This document shows, piece after piece, positions 36,970 through 47,602 of a stretch of 64,000 bases of DNA (positions are counted from its first letter, which is position 1; each line of letters starts with the position of its first letter). The DNA is from Acidisoma silvae (GTDB lineage: Bacteria > Pseudomonadota > Alphaproteobacteria > Acetobacterales > Acetobacteraceae): positions 44,642 to 108,641 of the forward strand of contig NZ_JAESVB010000012.1 of NCBI RefSeq assembly GCF_020618775.1. Reading direction: 5' to 3'. The notes beneath the pieces were generated by a model. The model was not told where the DNA came from. It saw only the letters and a list, made by a program, of their open reading frames with translations, and ran no database searches. The translations under genes and the position numbers were made by a program.

Positions 36970-38372
36970 GCAGGAACATCCTTGGCGCCCAGGCTGCTAT
37001 CCGCCGCGGCGGCAGGCGAGGGAGAGGCGGGCGGCGGCGGGTGGGCCGCCGTTTCGGTTTCGGGGCGGCGGGCGGCGTCCCACATGGCACGGGGATCGAA
37101 GGTCATGACGGCGAACATGGTCAGCACCACTACGGCCGCGAAACAGGGGGCGCCGACTTCGGCCTTGATCTGCGCGAATTGGTCGAAACGCACCAGGGCG
37201 ACAAGGATGGAGATCATGAAGATGTCGATCATGGACCAGCGGCCGATGAAGTCGATGACGCGGAAGGCGCGGGTGCGGCCGTTCAGATGCGTCGTCCGGC
37301 CACGCTGGGTCTGCACCAGCAGATAGGCGAGGGTGATGAGCTTGGCGAGTGGAATGGTGATGGACGCCAGGAAAACCAGGGCGGCCAGGGGCAGCAGACC
37401 GTAATCGACCAGTTCCTTGATGCCGCCCATGATGGTGAAGCTCTGGGTGGTCCCGATCTGGGTGATCAGCATCACCGGATAGATATTGGCCGGGATGTAA
37501 AGGCACAGCGCGGCGATCAAAAAGGCCCAGGTGCGGGCGGCGCTGTCGCGCTTGCGCGGATGCAGCAAGGCATCGCAGCGCCGGCAATGATCGCCGGGAG
37601 AGGCGTGATTGACGAGGTGGCAGACATGGCAGCCGATGACGGCGGGTTCCGCACGTTCCTGTTCGCCCGGCGTCGGCCCCCGCGCGACCTTCGGATGGCG
37701 GCGGATATAGCGGGCGTCGGCCGCCAGGTCCTGGCGCTCCAAAGCGCGCCACACCGCTTCATGGTCCAGCGCACCGTCGGCCGCCGCCATCGAGACCATC
37801 AGACCGATCAGCGCGTAAAGCGAGGTATCGAGATGAACATGGGCGATGGCGATGAGGCGCGTATAGGCCACCAGGAAGCCCAGCAGATAGACGTCGATCA
37901 TCGACCAGGGCGTGATGCGATGATAGATGCGGAACAACGCGATGGAGACGCGCGGCGGCACGAAGCCGGTTTCCAGCCCGATCATCGTCGTCAGCATGAT
38001 GCCGAGCTTGACGCCGGGGAAGATAGCGGTGACCGCCAGAACCAGCATGCCCACCATCAGATAGCCTTGGCTCATCAGGGCATCTGGGCCTGTTTCCAGC
38101 CGCGCCAGCTGGAAGCGGCCATAGGCCGAAATTTCCAGGAAGGGCGCCACCAGCGCAAAGGCATAGAACAGGGTCGCGGCCATGCCGCAGGCAATGGGAA
38201 AGCTGAAGGGCGCGCGCAGCATGCGCCACAGGGTTTTGCGGCAGCGCGGGCATTCCGCCACCAGTCCGGGCTCCATATCCGGCAGCGAGGAAAGCAATCC
38301 GCAATCCGGGCATTCCCGCCAGTGATCCAGCCGGTATGCCGCGCGGGCTTCGACTAGATCAGGCTCGGCCAT
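36966..38372 (-). CDS. pqiA: PqiA-like integral membrane protein
   Basis: 468 residues with two repeated PqiA domains of about four helices each. Each domain begins with a cytoplasmic rubredoxin-like Cys motif: CPDCGLLSS...CPRCRKTL in the first and CHVCHLVN...CRRCDALL in the second. These motifs are expected to bind metal. PqiA is the inner-membrane partner of PqiB in the paraquat-inducible lipid transport system. The ATG at 38372 begins MAEPDLVEARAAY. A palindromic operator-like site lies 140-165 bases upstream. Confidence 0.93.
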   Translation of the reverse strand: MAEPDLVEARAAYRLDHWRECPDCGLLSSLPDMEPGLVAECPRCRKTLWRMLRAPFSFPIACGMAATLFYAFALVAPFLEISAYGRFQLARLETGPDALMSQGYLMVGMLVLAVTAIFPGVKLGIMLTTMIGLETGFVPPRVSIALFRIYHRITPWSMIDVYLLGFLVAYTRLIAIAHVHLDTSLYALIGLMVSMAAADGALDHEAVWRALERQDLAADARYIRRHPKVARGPTPGEQERAEPAVIGCHVCHLVNHASPGDHCRRCDALLHPRKRDSAARTWAFLIAALCLYIPANIYPVMLITQIGTTQSFTIMGGIKELVDYGLLPLAALVFLASITIPLAKLITLAYLLVQTQRGRTTHLNGRTRAFRVIDFIGRWSMIDIFMISILVALVRFDQFAQIKAEVGAPCFAAVVVLTMFAVMTFDPRAMWDAARRPETETAAHPPPPASPSPAAAADSSLGAKDVPA

Positions 38373-38512
38373 ACGGTGCTCTCAAAGGTGTGCAGTGGCT
38401 GAGTTCCGGAGCTTGTCGGTTGTGCGGGCAAAACGGCATGGCGACGGCCGCCATAGCCCATATGGGGGTCAGTCTTGTGATGGCGAGAGGGTTACGTCAA
38501 TCCAGGCACAGG

Positions 38513-38536
38513 AAATCTGACCGATCGGTCAGATTT
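38513..38536. promoter_or_regulatory. Palindromic TetR-type operator upstream of pqiABC
   Basis: Perfect 24-base palindrome with core TGACCGATCGGTCA and flanks AAATC/GATTT. There is no loop, so it suits a dimeric repressor better than a terminator. On the minus strand a TTGACG sequence (38500-38495) follows within 13 bases and could be a -35 box. The same half-site occurs in front of the RND operon at 59382. Confidence 0.6.
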
Positions 38537-38541
38537 TCCGG

Positions 38542-39873
38542 TCAGCGCGGCGGGCGGGCACGGGCGCGCGGCGGCGCGGCGCGGGTATAGACGGTCACGC
38601 TTTCCAGCCGGCTGGTCCACAGGAACTGGTCGATAGGCACGGCGGAGGCCAGCGCGAAACCCGCGCGCTGGAGCACGGCGGCGTCTCGCGTCAAAGCCTG
38701 CGGATTGCAGCTGACATAGATGACGCGGGTGACGGTGGAGGCCCCGATGGCCTCGATCTGCGGCAGGGCGCCGCCGAAAGGCGGGTCCAGCACCACGACG
38801 GCCGTATCCTTGAACTCGTTCGTCAGCAGCGGCTGGCGCATCAGGTCGCGCTTATGGGCCATGATCGGTCCATGCAGTCCGACTTCGGCGCTGCCCTTCT
38901 GCAAGGCCGTCACGGCATAGCCGTCGCCTTCATAGGCGATGACGCGGGCGCGTTGGGCCAGAGCGAAGGTCAGCGTGCCGCAGCCGGCATGCAATTCGAT
39001 GATGCGGTCTTTGGCCTTCAATTTCTCAGGCAGGCCGGCCAGCACGGCGGCGATGACGGCGGCCTCGCCGTCCGGCGTCGCCTGCAAGAACCCGCCGGGC
39101 GCGACCGGCACCGGGGCGCCGGTCAGCATCATCCGCACGGGAGACAGCTGAGCCGCGATCTCGATGGTGCCGTCCTTCAGCGCCCAGGCGATGCGGGGAA
39201 TATCGTGCTCGGCCGCGAAGGCGGCCAGCAGCCGGCGGTCATTCGCCGTCAGGTCGGCGTCCACTCGCAGCAGCAGGTCGAGACCGCTGTCGAGCGCGTT
39301 GATGATGCAGCTTGCGTCCCGATGGATCGCCTGTAGGCGCGGCACAAGATGGCGCAGCGCGGGCAGGATAGCCACGATCGCCGGATCGGCGACGATGCAG
39401 GTTTCGATCTGAACGATATTGTCCGTCCGCACCTGATGGAAGCCGATGATCGCGATGCCCGCCTGCTTGCGGATGGCGAGATCGACGCGGCGGCGGTTGC
39501 CGGGCGCGGTCGTGCGGATGGGATCGACCACCGCATCCGGGTAGCCGGCCTGTTTCAGCGCATAGGCCAGCGCGCCGGTCTTCCACTGCGCGATGGCCTC
39601 ATCCTGCCAATGCTGCAACGTACAGCCGCCGCAGGTGCCGAAATGCGGGCAGGGCGGGTCGGCGCGTTCGGGGCTCGGCTCCAGAATGGTCTCGGCAATG
39701 CCGACGACCCCCTGTCCCCGGCGCAGCACGGGGCGGGCTTCCACGCTTTCACCCGGCAGGGTGAAAGGCAGGAACAGCGGGCGGCCGTCCGCCATGCGGG
39801 AGAGGCCGTCGCCGTCCGCGCCGATGCCCTGAATGCGGGCGGTGAAGGTCGGCGCATCGGGACCGATGGTCAT
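38542..39873 (-). CDS. TrmA/RlmD-family 5-methyluridine RNA methyltransferase
   Basis: 443-residue SAM-dependent tRNA/23S rRNA uracil-C5 methyltransferase relative. An N-terminal TRAM-type segment (ARIQGIGADGDGLSRM) is followed by the iron-sulfur cluster motif CPHFGTCGGC (with one more Cys further on). The SAM-binding motif IIELHAGCGTLTFALAQRA and catalytic motifs VVVLDPPFGG and YVSCNPQALTRD come next. Homologues modify U747/U1939 of 23S rRNA or U54 of tRNA; which target applies is not set by sequence. The ATG is at 39873; RhlE-like helicase ends 56 bases upstream. Confidence 0.9.
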   Translation of the reverse strand: MTIGPDAPTFTARIQGIGADGDGLSRMADGRPLFLPFTLPGESVEARPVLRRGQGVVGIAETILEPSPERADPPCPHFGTCGGCTLQHWQDEAIAQWKTGALAYALKQAGYPDAVVDPIRTTAPGNRRRVDLAIRKQAGIAIIGFHQVRTDNIVQIETCIVADPAIVAILPALRHLVPRLQAIHRDASCIINALDSGLDLLLRVDADLTANDRRLLAAFAAEHDIPRIAWALKDGTIEIAAQLSPVRMMLTGAPVPVAPGGFLQATPDGEAAVIAAVLAGLPEKLKAKDRIIELHAGCGTLTFALAQRARVIAYEGDGYAVTALQKGSAEVGLHGPIMAHKRDLMRQPLLTNEFKDTAVVVLDPPFGGALPQIEAIGASTVTRVIYVSCNPQALTRDAAVLQRAGFALASAVPIDQFLWTSRLESVTVYTRAAPPRARARPPR

Positions 39874-39912
39874 GGCGTCAATTCAGCAACAGAGGAATAA
39901 CAGGCAGGGCAG

Positions 39913-39928
39913 TGAGGCCGATCCGGCC

Positions 39929-39931
<3 letters not shown>
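39913..39931 (-). terminator. Hairpin at the helicase 3' end
   Basis: Inverted repeat TGAGGCCG-ATC-CGGCCTCA that includes the stop codon of the RhlE-like helicase. It lacks a strong T tract, so it may be a weak terminator or only a stabilising structure. Confidence 0.4.
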
Positions 39932-41662
<1,731 letters not shown>

Positions 41663-41896
41663 AGAGGATCTGATCCTGTGGTGGTCTTGCGTCGTGATGG
41701 GGCCGATGCCGGATCCCCGGCGCCGATGACGTCATTACAGGGAAAAGCGCCAGAAGGCCCGCGAAAGGCGGCCGCAAGGGCGAATCACTCAGTAACGATG
41801 CAGCGCGGTATCGCTGGTACGCCGGCAAAAAGTCAATGTTTTTCCGGGCATAGCGGCCAGACGCGGCGGGTGCGTCCGGAAGGTCAGGCGTCGCTG

Positions 41897-41970
41897 TGGA
41901 GGTCCCGCCCGGAGTCGAACCGGGCTAGAGGGATTTGCAGTCCCTTACATAACCGATCTGCCACGGGACC
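41897..41970 (-). tRNA. tRNA-Cys(GCA)
   Basis: 74-base cloverleaf on the minus strand. The acceptor stem is GGTCCCG/CGGGACC, the discriminator is T, and CCA is encoded. The anticodon stem AGGGA/TCCCT holds the loop CTGCAAA, giving anticodon GCA for cysteine. The T arm has GGTTCGACTCC. Confidence 0.95.
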
Positions 41971-42112
41971 TTGGCGCGTCTGACGCGGCTTATCCATAGA
42001 CCCGCGCCCTTGGTCAAGCCCGTCTGATTGCGGTCAGGAATGGCCTGCCTGCTTGGCGCAGGTCATCCGCCCCGCTATGTTGCCGCGCACCAAGGCTTGG
42101 AACGCGGTGGAC

Positions 42113-42799
42113 ATGATGGCGAGCACGGCAATTTCTTTCGCGACGGCGCGGCAGTTCATGGTGGACAGCCAGCTTCGTCCCACCAAGGTCACCAGCGCGG
42201 CGGTGCTGGACGCGATGCGCCGCATCCCGCGCGAGCGGTTTCTGCCCGCGGCGACGGCCAGCCTCGCCTATGCCGATCAGGACGTTGATCTGGGCCAGGG
42301 CCAATTTCTGATGGCGCCGCTGGCCTTTGCCCGTCTGGCGCAGCTGCTGGCGCCGGTCGAGGGCGAGCGCATTCTGGTCGTGGGGTCGGGCTGCGGCTAT
42401 GGCGCGGCCGTGCTGGCCGCCTGCGGCGCGCGGGTCACGGCGCTCGATTCGAACGAGGCGCTCCAGTCCGCCGCACGGGCCGCCTATCAGGGCCTGGGCC
42501 TGACGGTTGCAAGCCAGATCGGCAATCCGGTCGAAGGCCTGCCGGGTGTCCAGGCCTGGGACGCTATTCTGATCGAAGGTATGATCCCGGCCATTCCGGC
42601 GGCTTTCGCGACCCAGTTGCGGCCGGGCCAGGGGCGGCTCGTTACCGTTCGTGCGTCGCGTCTGGTGCCGGGCGCGCTGCCGACCGGCGTCGCCGTCATC
42701 GCCGAGCGCCAGGGCGAAAGCCTGACCGTGACGCCGGCCTTTGACTGCACCACCAGCCCGCTGGCGGGCTTCGCCCCCGAACCCGTATTTGAGTTCTGA
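42113..42799 (+). CDS. Protein-L-isoaspartate O-methyltransferase-like protein
   Basis: 228-residue SAM-dependent methyltransferase of the PCMT family, the variant found next to tolC in alphaproteobacteria. Motifs are MVDSQLRPTKVTSAAVLDAM (the QLRP start), AYADQDVDLGQGQFLM and the SAM-binding VVGSGCGYGAAVLAACGARV. Activity on isoaspartyl residues is assumed from family; the variant lacks some pieces of the classic enzyme. The ATG at 42113 is preferred over an earlier frame start at 42053. It precedes tolC by about 240 bases. Confidence 0.88.
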   Translation: MMASTAISFATARQFMVDSQLRPTKVTSAAVLDAMRRIPRERFLPAATASLAYADQDVDLGQGQFLMAPLAFARLAQLLAPVEGERILVVGSGCGYGAAVLAACGARVTALDSNEALQSAARAAYQGLGLTVASQIGNPVEGLPGVQAWDAILIEGMIPAIPAAFATQLRPGQGRLVTVRASRLVPGALPTGVAVIAERQGESLTVTPAFDCTTSPLAGFAPEPVFEF

Positions 42800-42805
42800 A
42801 GCCCA

Positions 42806-42834
42806 TTGACATCGTTTCGGATTTGACCCGGATA
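42806..42834 (+). promoter_or_regulatory. Possible tolC promoter
   Basis: A perfect -35 box TTGACA (42806-42811) lies just after the pcm-like gene. The -10 region is weak (CGGATA or GATACG at 17-19 bases). Plausible start site for the tolC-popZ message, unproven. Confidence 0.3.
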
Positions 42835-43041
42835 CGGTTTCTGGATCACATCATTGCAGGCCGATGACGTTGCCCCTTGATCTTGTGGGAAACTGCACAA
42901 AGGGCGCTGTTCGCGCGCCTGCGTTTCATGCATGGTGTCGGTCAATTGGGGTCCGGAACAAGGGCCTGCCTTGCGGTTTAGTCCGGAGCGTTCCGGCATC
43001 CTTGCGCTGACAAGGGCGTGTCGAAGATTGGAATGGGGTTC

Positions 43042-44487
43042 ATGGTCTCACGCATTAGCATTCTGATCGGCCTGGGCTTTCTGGCCTCGGCCTTGCCCGC
43101 CTCGGCGCAGACCCTGGAACAGTCCTTGGCGGCGGCCTATGCGAATAACCCGACGCTGCAATCGGAGCGCGCTAATTTGCGGGCGACCGATGAAGGCGTG
43201 CCGGCGGCTTTGGCCGGTTGGCGCCCGACCGTGACCTTGCAAGGCACCGCCGGTTATATCCAGGGCAATGCCGTCGCGTCCGGAAGCACCCTGGGGAATG
43301 GCGGCACCGGCACATCGACCCTGACCGAAAATCGCGACGTCGCGTCCGTCGGGGCCACCATTACAGAGAATGTCTATAATGGCGGCGGCACCAAGGCAGC
43401 GACAGCCCAGGCCAAGAACAAGGTCATGGCCGAGCGCGCCAACCTGATCAATGTCGAGCAGACGGTCTTTTCGAACGTCGTGCAGGCCTATGTGACGGTG
43501 ATCGAGGATCAGCAGCTGCTGGCGCTCGCCATCAACAATGCCCAGGTGCTGAAAGAGCAGCTGAAGGCGACGCAGGACCGCTTCTCGGTCGGTGAAATTA
43601 CCCGCACCGACGTGGCGCAGAGCGAAAGCGCGCTTGCCCAGGCCGAAGCCGAAGTGCAGACGGCGCGTGGCACGCTGCAAACGTCCCGCGCGCAGTTCCG
43701 CGCCGTGGTCGGCCTGGAGCCTGCGAAGCTGACGCCGCCGCAGCCGATGGCGCTGCCGGTTCAGAACAAGAAGCAGGCCGCCGATTATGCGGCCAACAAT
43801 AACCCGCTGGTGGTGCAGGCTCTGTTCACGCAGGCATCCTCCGCCGATGGCGTGAATGTCGCCTGGGCGAAGCTGATGCCGCAGCTGTCGCTTGAAGGCA
43901 CTGTCTATAAGCAGATCAACCAGTCCGAATCCGGTTACGTGTCGAACGGCGCCGAGGTTCTGGCCCAGTTGACCGTGCCCATCTACCAGGGCGGTTCGGA
44001 ATACGCTGCCATTCGCCAGGCCGTGCAGCAGCGTGAATATTCCCGCCAGCAGGTGGAGTTGCAGCGCCGCACGGCCATCCAGAATGCCGAGCAATATTGG
44101 GAAACCCTGGTCGCGACGCGCGCGACCATCACCAGCACGCGGGCGGAAATCGCCGCCAACGAAATCGCGCTTGACGGCACGGAGCGCGAGGCCATCGTCG
44201 GCAGCCGCACCACGCTCGACGTGCTGAATGCCCAGCAGTTGCTGCTGCAATCCCAGGTCACGCTGGTGCAGAACCTCGCGAACCTGGTCATCGCCTCCTA
44301 TAACGTGGCGACCGCCATGGGCCGCTTCACGGCACGCGATGTCGGCCTCCATGTGCCGCTGTATGACGATACGACCTATTATAACGCGGTCAAGAATGCC
44401 TGGGCCGGCACGGGCGACCCGACGGCGAATACGGTCGGCGACGCCAATGGCAGCCCTTCCGACAATCTGAGCAATAACAACCAGTAA
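43042..44487 (+). CDS. tolC: TolC-family outer-membrane efflux channel
   Basis: About 481-residue outer-membrane exit duct. The signal peptide MVSRISILIGLGFLASALPA ends at ASAQ; then TLEQSLAAAYANNPTLQSER begins the first OEP repeat. Two OEP domains carry the long helical hairpins of the periplasmic tunnel (FSVGEITRTDVAQSESALAQ and VGSRTTLDVLNAQQLLLQSQ). Type I secretion and RND pumps use such channels, and the RND operon at 59-64 kb, which lacks its own channel, may depend on this one. The ATG at 43042 starts the cleanest signal peptide; upstream ATG 43033 and GTG 43018 are alternatives. Confidence 0.94.
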   Translation: MVSRISILIGLGFLASALPASAQTLEQSLAAAYANNPTLQSERANLRATDEGVPAALAGWRPTVTLQGTAGYIQGNAVASGSTLGNGGTGTSTLTENRDVASVGATITENVYNGGGTKAATAQAKNKVMAERANLINVEQTVFSNVVQAYVTVIEDQQLLALAINNAQVLKEQLKATQDRFSVGEITRTDVAQSESALAQAEAEVQTARGTLQTSRAQFRAVVGLEPAKLTPPQPMALPVQNKKQAADYAANNNPLVVQALFTQASSADGVNVAWAKLMPQLSLEGTVYKQINQSESGYVSNGAEVLAQLTVPIYQGGSEYAAIRQAVQQREYSRQQVELQRRTAIQNAEQYWETLVATRATITSTRAEIAANEIALDGTEREAIVGSRTTLDVLNAQQLLLQSQVTLVQNLANLVIASYNVATAMGRFTARDVGLHVPLYDDTTYYNAVKNAWAGTGDPTANTVGDANGSPSDNLSNNNQ

Positions 44488-44523
44488 AACCGCCTGGACG
44501 GGCGCTTTTCAACGGGACAAGGC

Positions 44524-45201
44524 ATGACAGCAACTGGGGAAGACGGCCCGCAGACCGATCAGTCGATGGATGATATTCTCGCCTCCATCCGCCGCATCAT
44601 GCTGGATGAACAGGCGCGGCTGAAGGATGGTCCGGTGCCGGAAGCCCAGGCCGAAAGCCCGCCGGCGCCTTTCGTTTTGCCGGTCGTTCCCGCGGCCTCC
44701 TCCGTCACCACCGACACCGTTCTGGTCCTGGACGACAGCATGGTCATTGGCGCGCTGCCGGGTCTGGCCCCGGCTTTTGTGCCGATGACGGGCAATCTGG
44801 CGGCGGTCGAGCCGGTGGTCGATCACGTCTTGCCGGTGCCGGAGGCCCATGGCCCGATGGTCGAGGAAACCGTCGGCGGTGCGGTTGTGCTGCCACCCGC
44901 AACCGTACAGCCGGCGGCTTCGGTGACGACGGGTCTGACGGCGCAGCAGATCGAAGAGATGCTGGCGCCGACGGCCGCCGCCGCCGCCGCCGCTTCGGTC
45001 GATGCGCTGCTGCGCAAGCTGGCCGAGGATCGCGACGCGCTGCTGCGCCCCGTTCCCTCCGCGTCGCCGTCGATGGAGGAGTTTGTGCGCGGCGAATTGC
45101 GGCCGCTGCTCAAATCCTGGCTGGATGAGCATCTCCCCAGCATGGTGGAACGGTTGGTGCGGGCCGAATTGGCACGGCTGACGCTGCGCCACGGCGGGTA
45201 G
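44524..45201 (+). CDS. popZ: PopZ-like polar organising protein (DUF2497)
   Basis: 225-residue protein with the two conserved ends of PopZ. The N-terminal helix SMDDILASIRRIMLDEQ (residues 14-30) recruits partners. The C-terminal oligomerisation helices contain VRGELRPLLKSWLDEHLPSM and VERLVRAELARL. The middle is an acidic/Pro/Val-rich disordered linker. In Caulobacter PopZ forms a polar matrix that anchors the chromosome centromere through ParB. Its usual downstream neighbour valS is not here. It begins 36 bases after tolC and ends right before repeat copy 5. Confidence 0.9.
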   Translation: MTATGEDGPQTDQSMDDILASIRRIMLDEQARLKDGPVPEAQAESPPAPFVLPVVPAASSVTTDTVLVLDDSMVIGALPGLAPAFVPMTGNLAAVEPVVDHVLPVPEAHGPMVEETVGGAVVLPPATVQPAASVTTGLTAQQIEEMLAPTAAAAAAASVDALLRKLAEDRDALLRPVPSASPSMEEFVRGELRPLLKSWLDEHLPSMVERLVRAELARLTLRHGG

Positions 45202-45316
45202 TCAGCGAACCGTCATGCCCGCGAAGGCGGGCAACTTCTATGCCTTGTCGCACTGGCAAAGGGAAAAGATTCCCGCCTTCGCGGGAATGACGCGGTTTTC
45301 GTCAAAACTCTGAAAT
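45202..45316. repeat. Nested inverted-repeat element, copy 5
   Basis: Begins directly after the popZ stop and ends at the stop of the convergent L,D-transpeptidase gene. Hairpin 1 is TGCCCGCGAAGGCGGGCA and hairpin 2 ATTCCCGCCTTCGCGGGAAT, with AACTTCTATG and AAAAG as the shared inner borders. The right end, GTCAAAACTCTGAAATG, is the inverted leader; the left leader is degenerate. Confidence 0.75.
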
Positions 45317-45319
45317 GCT

Positions 45320-46357
45320 CTAGCCGCTGAGCGACAGGGTCGTTGCCGGCGGATAGGGTTTTGCCCAGGGTTCTGACGTATCGACCACGATGACCGCGAC
45401 GCCGGCCAGTGCGGTCGGCGTCAGGTAAGGGGAGAGCAGGGCGCGATAGCCGTTATCGGTCTCGCCCAGTTTCTCGATATCGGCATCGATAATGCCATGC
45501 CGGTCCAGAAAGCGGTTCACCGCTTCGGGCAGGCGAATGCAGCCCTCCGAATCCGCGCGTCCCAGCCGCGCCGCCAGCACGGCCGGGTCGGTCGCGTGCA
45601 TTTCGACGCGCACCTGCATGGTCGCCCCCGGCGTCCGCCAATCGTCGCTGGTCTGCCAGCCGAAATCCCAGACGCGCATGCCTTTCACGCCCAGACCACG
45701 AATATGGTTCTCGTTATAGGTGCCCTGGGCGCGGTAGCCGAGTTCGGACCCGTCATTCAGCAGCACGCCGACGGGCGTCTTGAAATGCTCCTTCCGGCCG
45801 GGCTTGCCGGTGGAGACAGACCGCGTGCCGAGAATCACCCAGTCCCCATCAGGCTGGGCCAGGGTGACGGAGAGCGTCTGGCCCTTCAGGGCGCGATCGA
45901 CGACCAAAACAAGCTGCGGGCGGCGCACGAAGAAATGACCGTTCTCTGCCATGGTCTTGGCCAAGCCGATCAGGACGTCTTGCCGCTCGGGGGACAAGGC
46001 CAGCGCATGCGGCACCTCGGCCGCCATCGCGGCGGCGATCAGATCGGCGTCCTGGCGCACCATGACAGGGGACAGCGTCGGCGCATCGGCGCCATCCGCG
46101 CTCGTAGCATAGGTTGCGCGGTAAACCCGCGCGCCATCGCCAAGCAGGAGGGGCAGCATCGGCTGCGTCTTGGCGGCGGGCGGCGCGCTTGGCGGCAGGC
46201 CTGGCGCGGGCGCCGTCAGATTGCGCGGGCCGAAGACATCGTCCGCGACAGTGCCGGGCCCGGGCAGAGTGACGGCATCGGCACAGCCGGCGATACCGGT
46301 CAGAAGGGCAATGACCGCAACGGGCCGCCGCAGACGGGCGCGGAAAACCATGGCCAT
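45320..46357 (-). CDS. L,D-transpeptidase family lipoprotein with a variant active site
   Basis: 345-residue exported protein. A signal sequence ends in the lipobox IAGC (about residue 25). The YkuD domain covers about residues 150-290. The catalytic motif is H254-x15-S-E-G-C273-I-R-L. Canonical L,D-transpeptidases have SHGC, so the second His is replaced by Glu here; the Cys and the upstream His are kept. It would cross-link peptidoglycan or attach outer-membrane proteins. The remaining region is Pro/Ala-rich. ATG at 46357 or 46351. Confidence 0.88.
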   Translation of the reverse strand: MAMVFRARLRRPVAVIALLTGIAGCADAVTLPGPGTVADDVFGPRNLTAPAPGLPPSAPPAAKTQPMLPLLLGDGARVYRATYATSADGADAPTLSPVMVRQDADLIAAAMAAEVPHALALSPERQDVLIGLAKTMAENGHFFVRRPQLVLVVDRALKGQTLSVTLAQPDGDWVILGTRSVSTGKPGRKEHFKTPVGVLLNDGSELGYRAQGTYNENHIRGLGVKGMRVWDFGWQTSDDWRTPGATMQVRVEMHATDPAVLAARLGRADSEGCIRLPEAVNRFLDRHGIIDADIEKLGETDNGYRALLSPYLTPTALAGVAVIVVDTSEPWAKPYPPATTLSLSG

Positions 46358-46444
46358 GGCGCGCGAAGATCCTCTCGGAAACGATTGACCCGACAGGATT
46401 TAAGCATGGTCTTGTTAATTGTTAGCAATGTTTCTGATGACAGT

Positions 46445-47596
46445 TCATTCCGCCGCGCTCACGTTTTCGGGAACGGGCAGGGCGAGTGCGGTCAGCGGCC
46501 AGCGCGGCTGCGGTCGCTGGTCGAGCCCGTCTTCGGCCAGGCCCGCATGCAGCCGTTCCAGCGCCGCCCAGCCGATCATCACGGCATTGTCGCCGCAATA
46601 GCGCAGCGGCGGGGCGACCAGGGGAATATCGCGGCGCGCCGCCAGGCTTTGCAGTCCGGTGCGGATGGCCTGATTGGCGGCAACGCCGCCGGCGACTACC
46701 AGGGCCGTCGCCTCCGGCAATGCCTTCAACGCCTGGCTCGCGCGATCCATCAGTACATCGACCACGGCGGCCTGAAAGCTGGCCGCGATATCGGCGGCAG
46801 TCTTCTGGTCGATCGCACCGGGCGGCAGCGCGCCGACCGCCTGCGCTACGGCGGTCTTGAGACCGGAAAAGCTGAAATCACAACCGGCTCGGCCCGAAAG
46901 TGGACGTGGAAAGGCGAAAGCCTTGGCATCGCCATGGGCCGCCAGACGCTCGATGCCGGGACCGCCGGGCAAAGGCAGGCCGAGCAGCTTGGCGACCTTG
47001 TCGAAAGCCTCACCCACCGCATCGTCGATCGTGCCGCCAAGGCGGCGGTAGCGGCCGACGCCTTCGACGGCGACGCATTGGCAATGCCCGCCGGACAACA
47101 GCAGCAGCAGATAGGGAAAGGCGAGTCCGTCCTGCACCAGCCCCGGCAGGCGGGCGGTCAGCGCATGGCCTTCCAGATGATTAACGGCGATGAAGGGTTT
47201 GCCGGCCGCCAGCGCCAGTCCCTTGCCGAAACCGGCGCCGACCAGCAGCCCGCCGATCAGGCCGGGGCCGGTGGTGGCGGCCACGGCGGCGAGGTCGCCG
47301 ACCGTCAGGCCGGCTTCGGCCAGGGCATGCTTCACCAAGGCCGGCAGATGGCTCAGATGCGCGCGGGCGGCGATTTCCGGCACCACGCCGCCGAAAGGGG
47401 CATGATCGGCGAACTGGCTCAACACATGCTCGGCGATGATCTGACCGTCCGTGGACAGGATGGCAACCGCCGTCTCATCGCAGGAAGACTCGATCGCCAG
47501 CAGCGGACCGACATTATTCCCGCTCAAAATCCCGCTACGGTCAGAGCCGGTGTGCAGTGCAAAAGTCTTTTCTTCGGACAAGTCTGGGACTACCAC
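46445..47596 (-). CDS. tsaD: tRNA N6-adenosine threonylcarbamoyltransferase TsaD
   Basis: Kae1/TsaD protein that completes t6A37 synthesis on ANN-decoding tRNAs. The metal-binding His pair is in VNHLEGHAL, and the nucleotide-binding segments are IESSCDETAVAIL, LLLSGGHCQCVAVEG, GRAGCDFSFSGLK and LVVAGGVAANQAIR. The start is uncertain: the open frame begins with GTG at 47596, 6 bases from the divergent hemC ATG. A TTG at 47527 sits closer to the conserved PLLAIESSC block and gives about 360 residues. Divergent from hemC, an arrangement seen in relatives. Confidence 0.93.
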   Translation of the reverse strand: MVVPDLSEEKTFALHTGSDRSGILSGNNVGPLLAIESSCDETAVAILSTDGQIIAEHVLSQFADHAPFGGVVPEIAARAHLSHLPALVKHALAEAGLTVGDLAAVAATTGPGLIGGLLVGAGFGKGLALAAGKPFIAVNHLEGHALTARLPGLVQDGLAFPYLLLLLSGGHCQCVAVEGVGRYRRLGGTIDDAVGEAFDKVAKLLGLPLPGGPGIERLAAHGDAKAFAFPRPLSGRAGCDFSFSGLKTAVAQAVGALPPGAIDQKTAADIAASFQAAVVDVLMDRASQALKALPEATALVVAGGVAANQAIRTGLQSLAARRDIPLVAPPLRYCGDNAVMIGWAALERLHAGLAEDGLDQRPQPRWPLTALALPVPENVSAAE

Positions 47597-47602
47597 GCGC
47601 GA

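Noticed and set aside
38513..38536. Terminator of the RNA methyltransferase gene
   Set aside because: The palindrome is perfect with no loop and lacks a T tract beyond its own arms, so an operator fits better, though a terminator role is not excluded.
45497..47602. N-terminal extension of the hemC reading frame
   Set aside because: The frame stays open for about 2 kb upstream of hemC, but that part is antisense to the L,D-transpeptidase and tsaD. The real hemC start is 47603.
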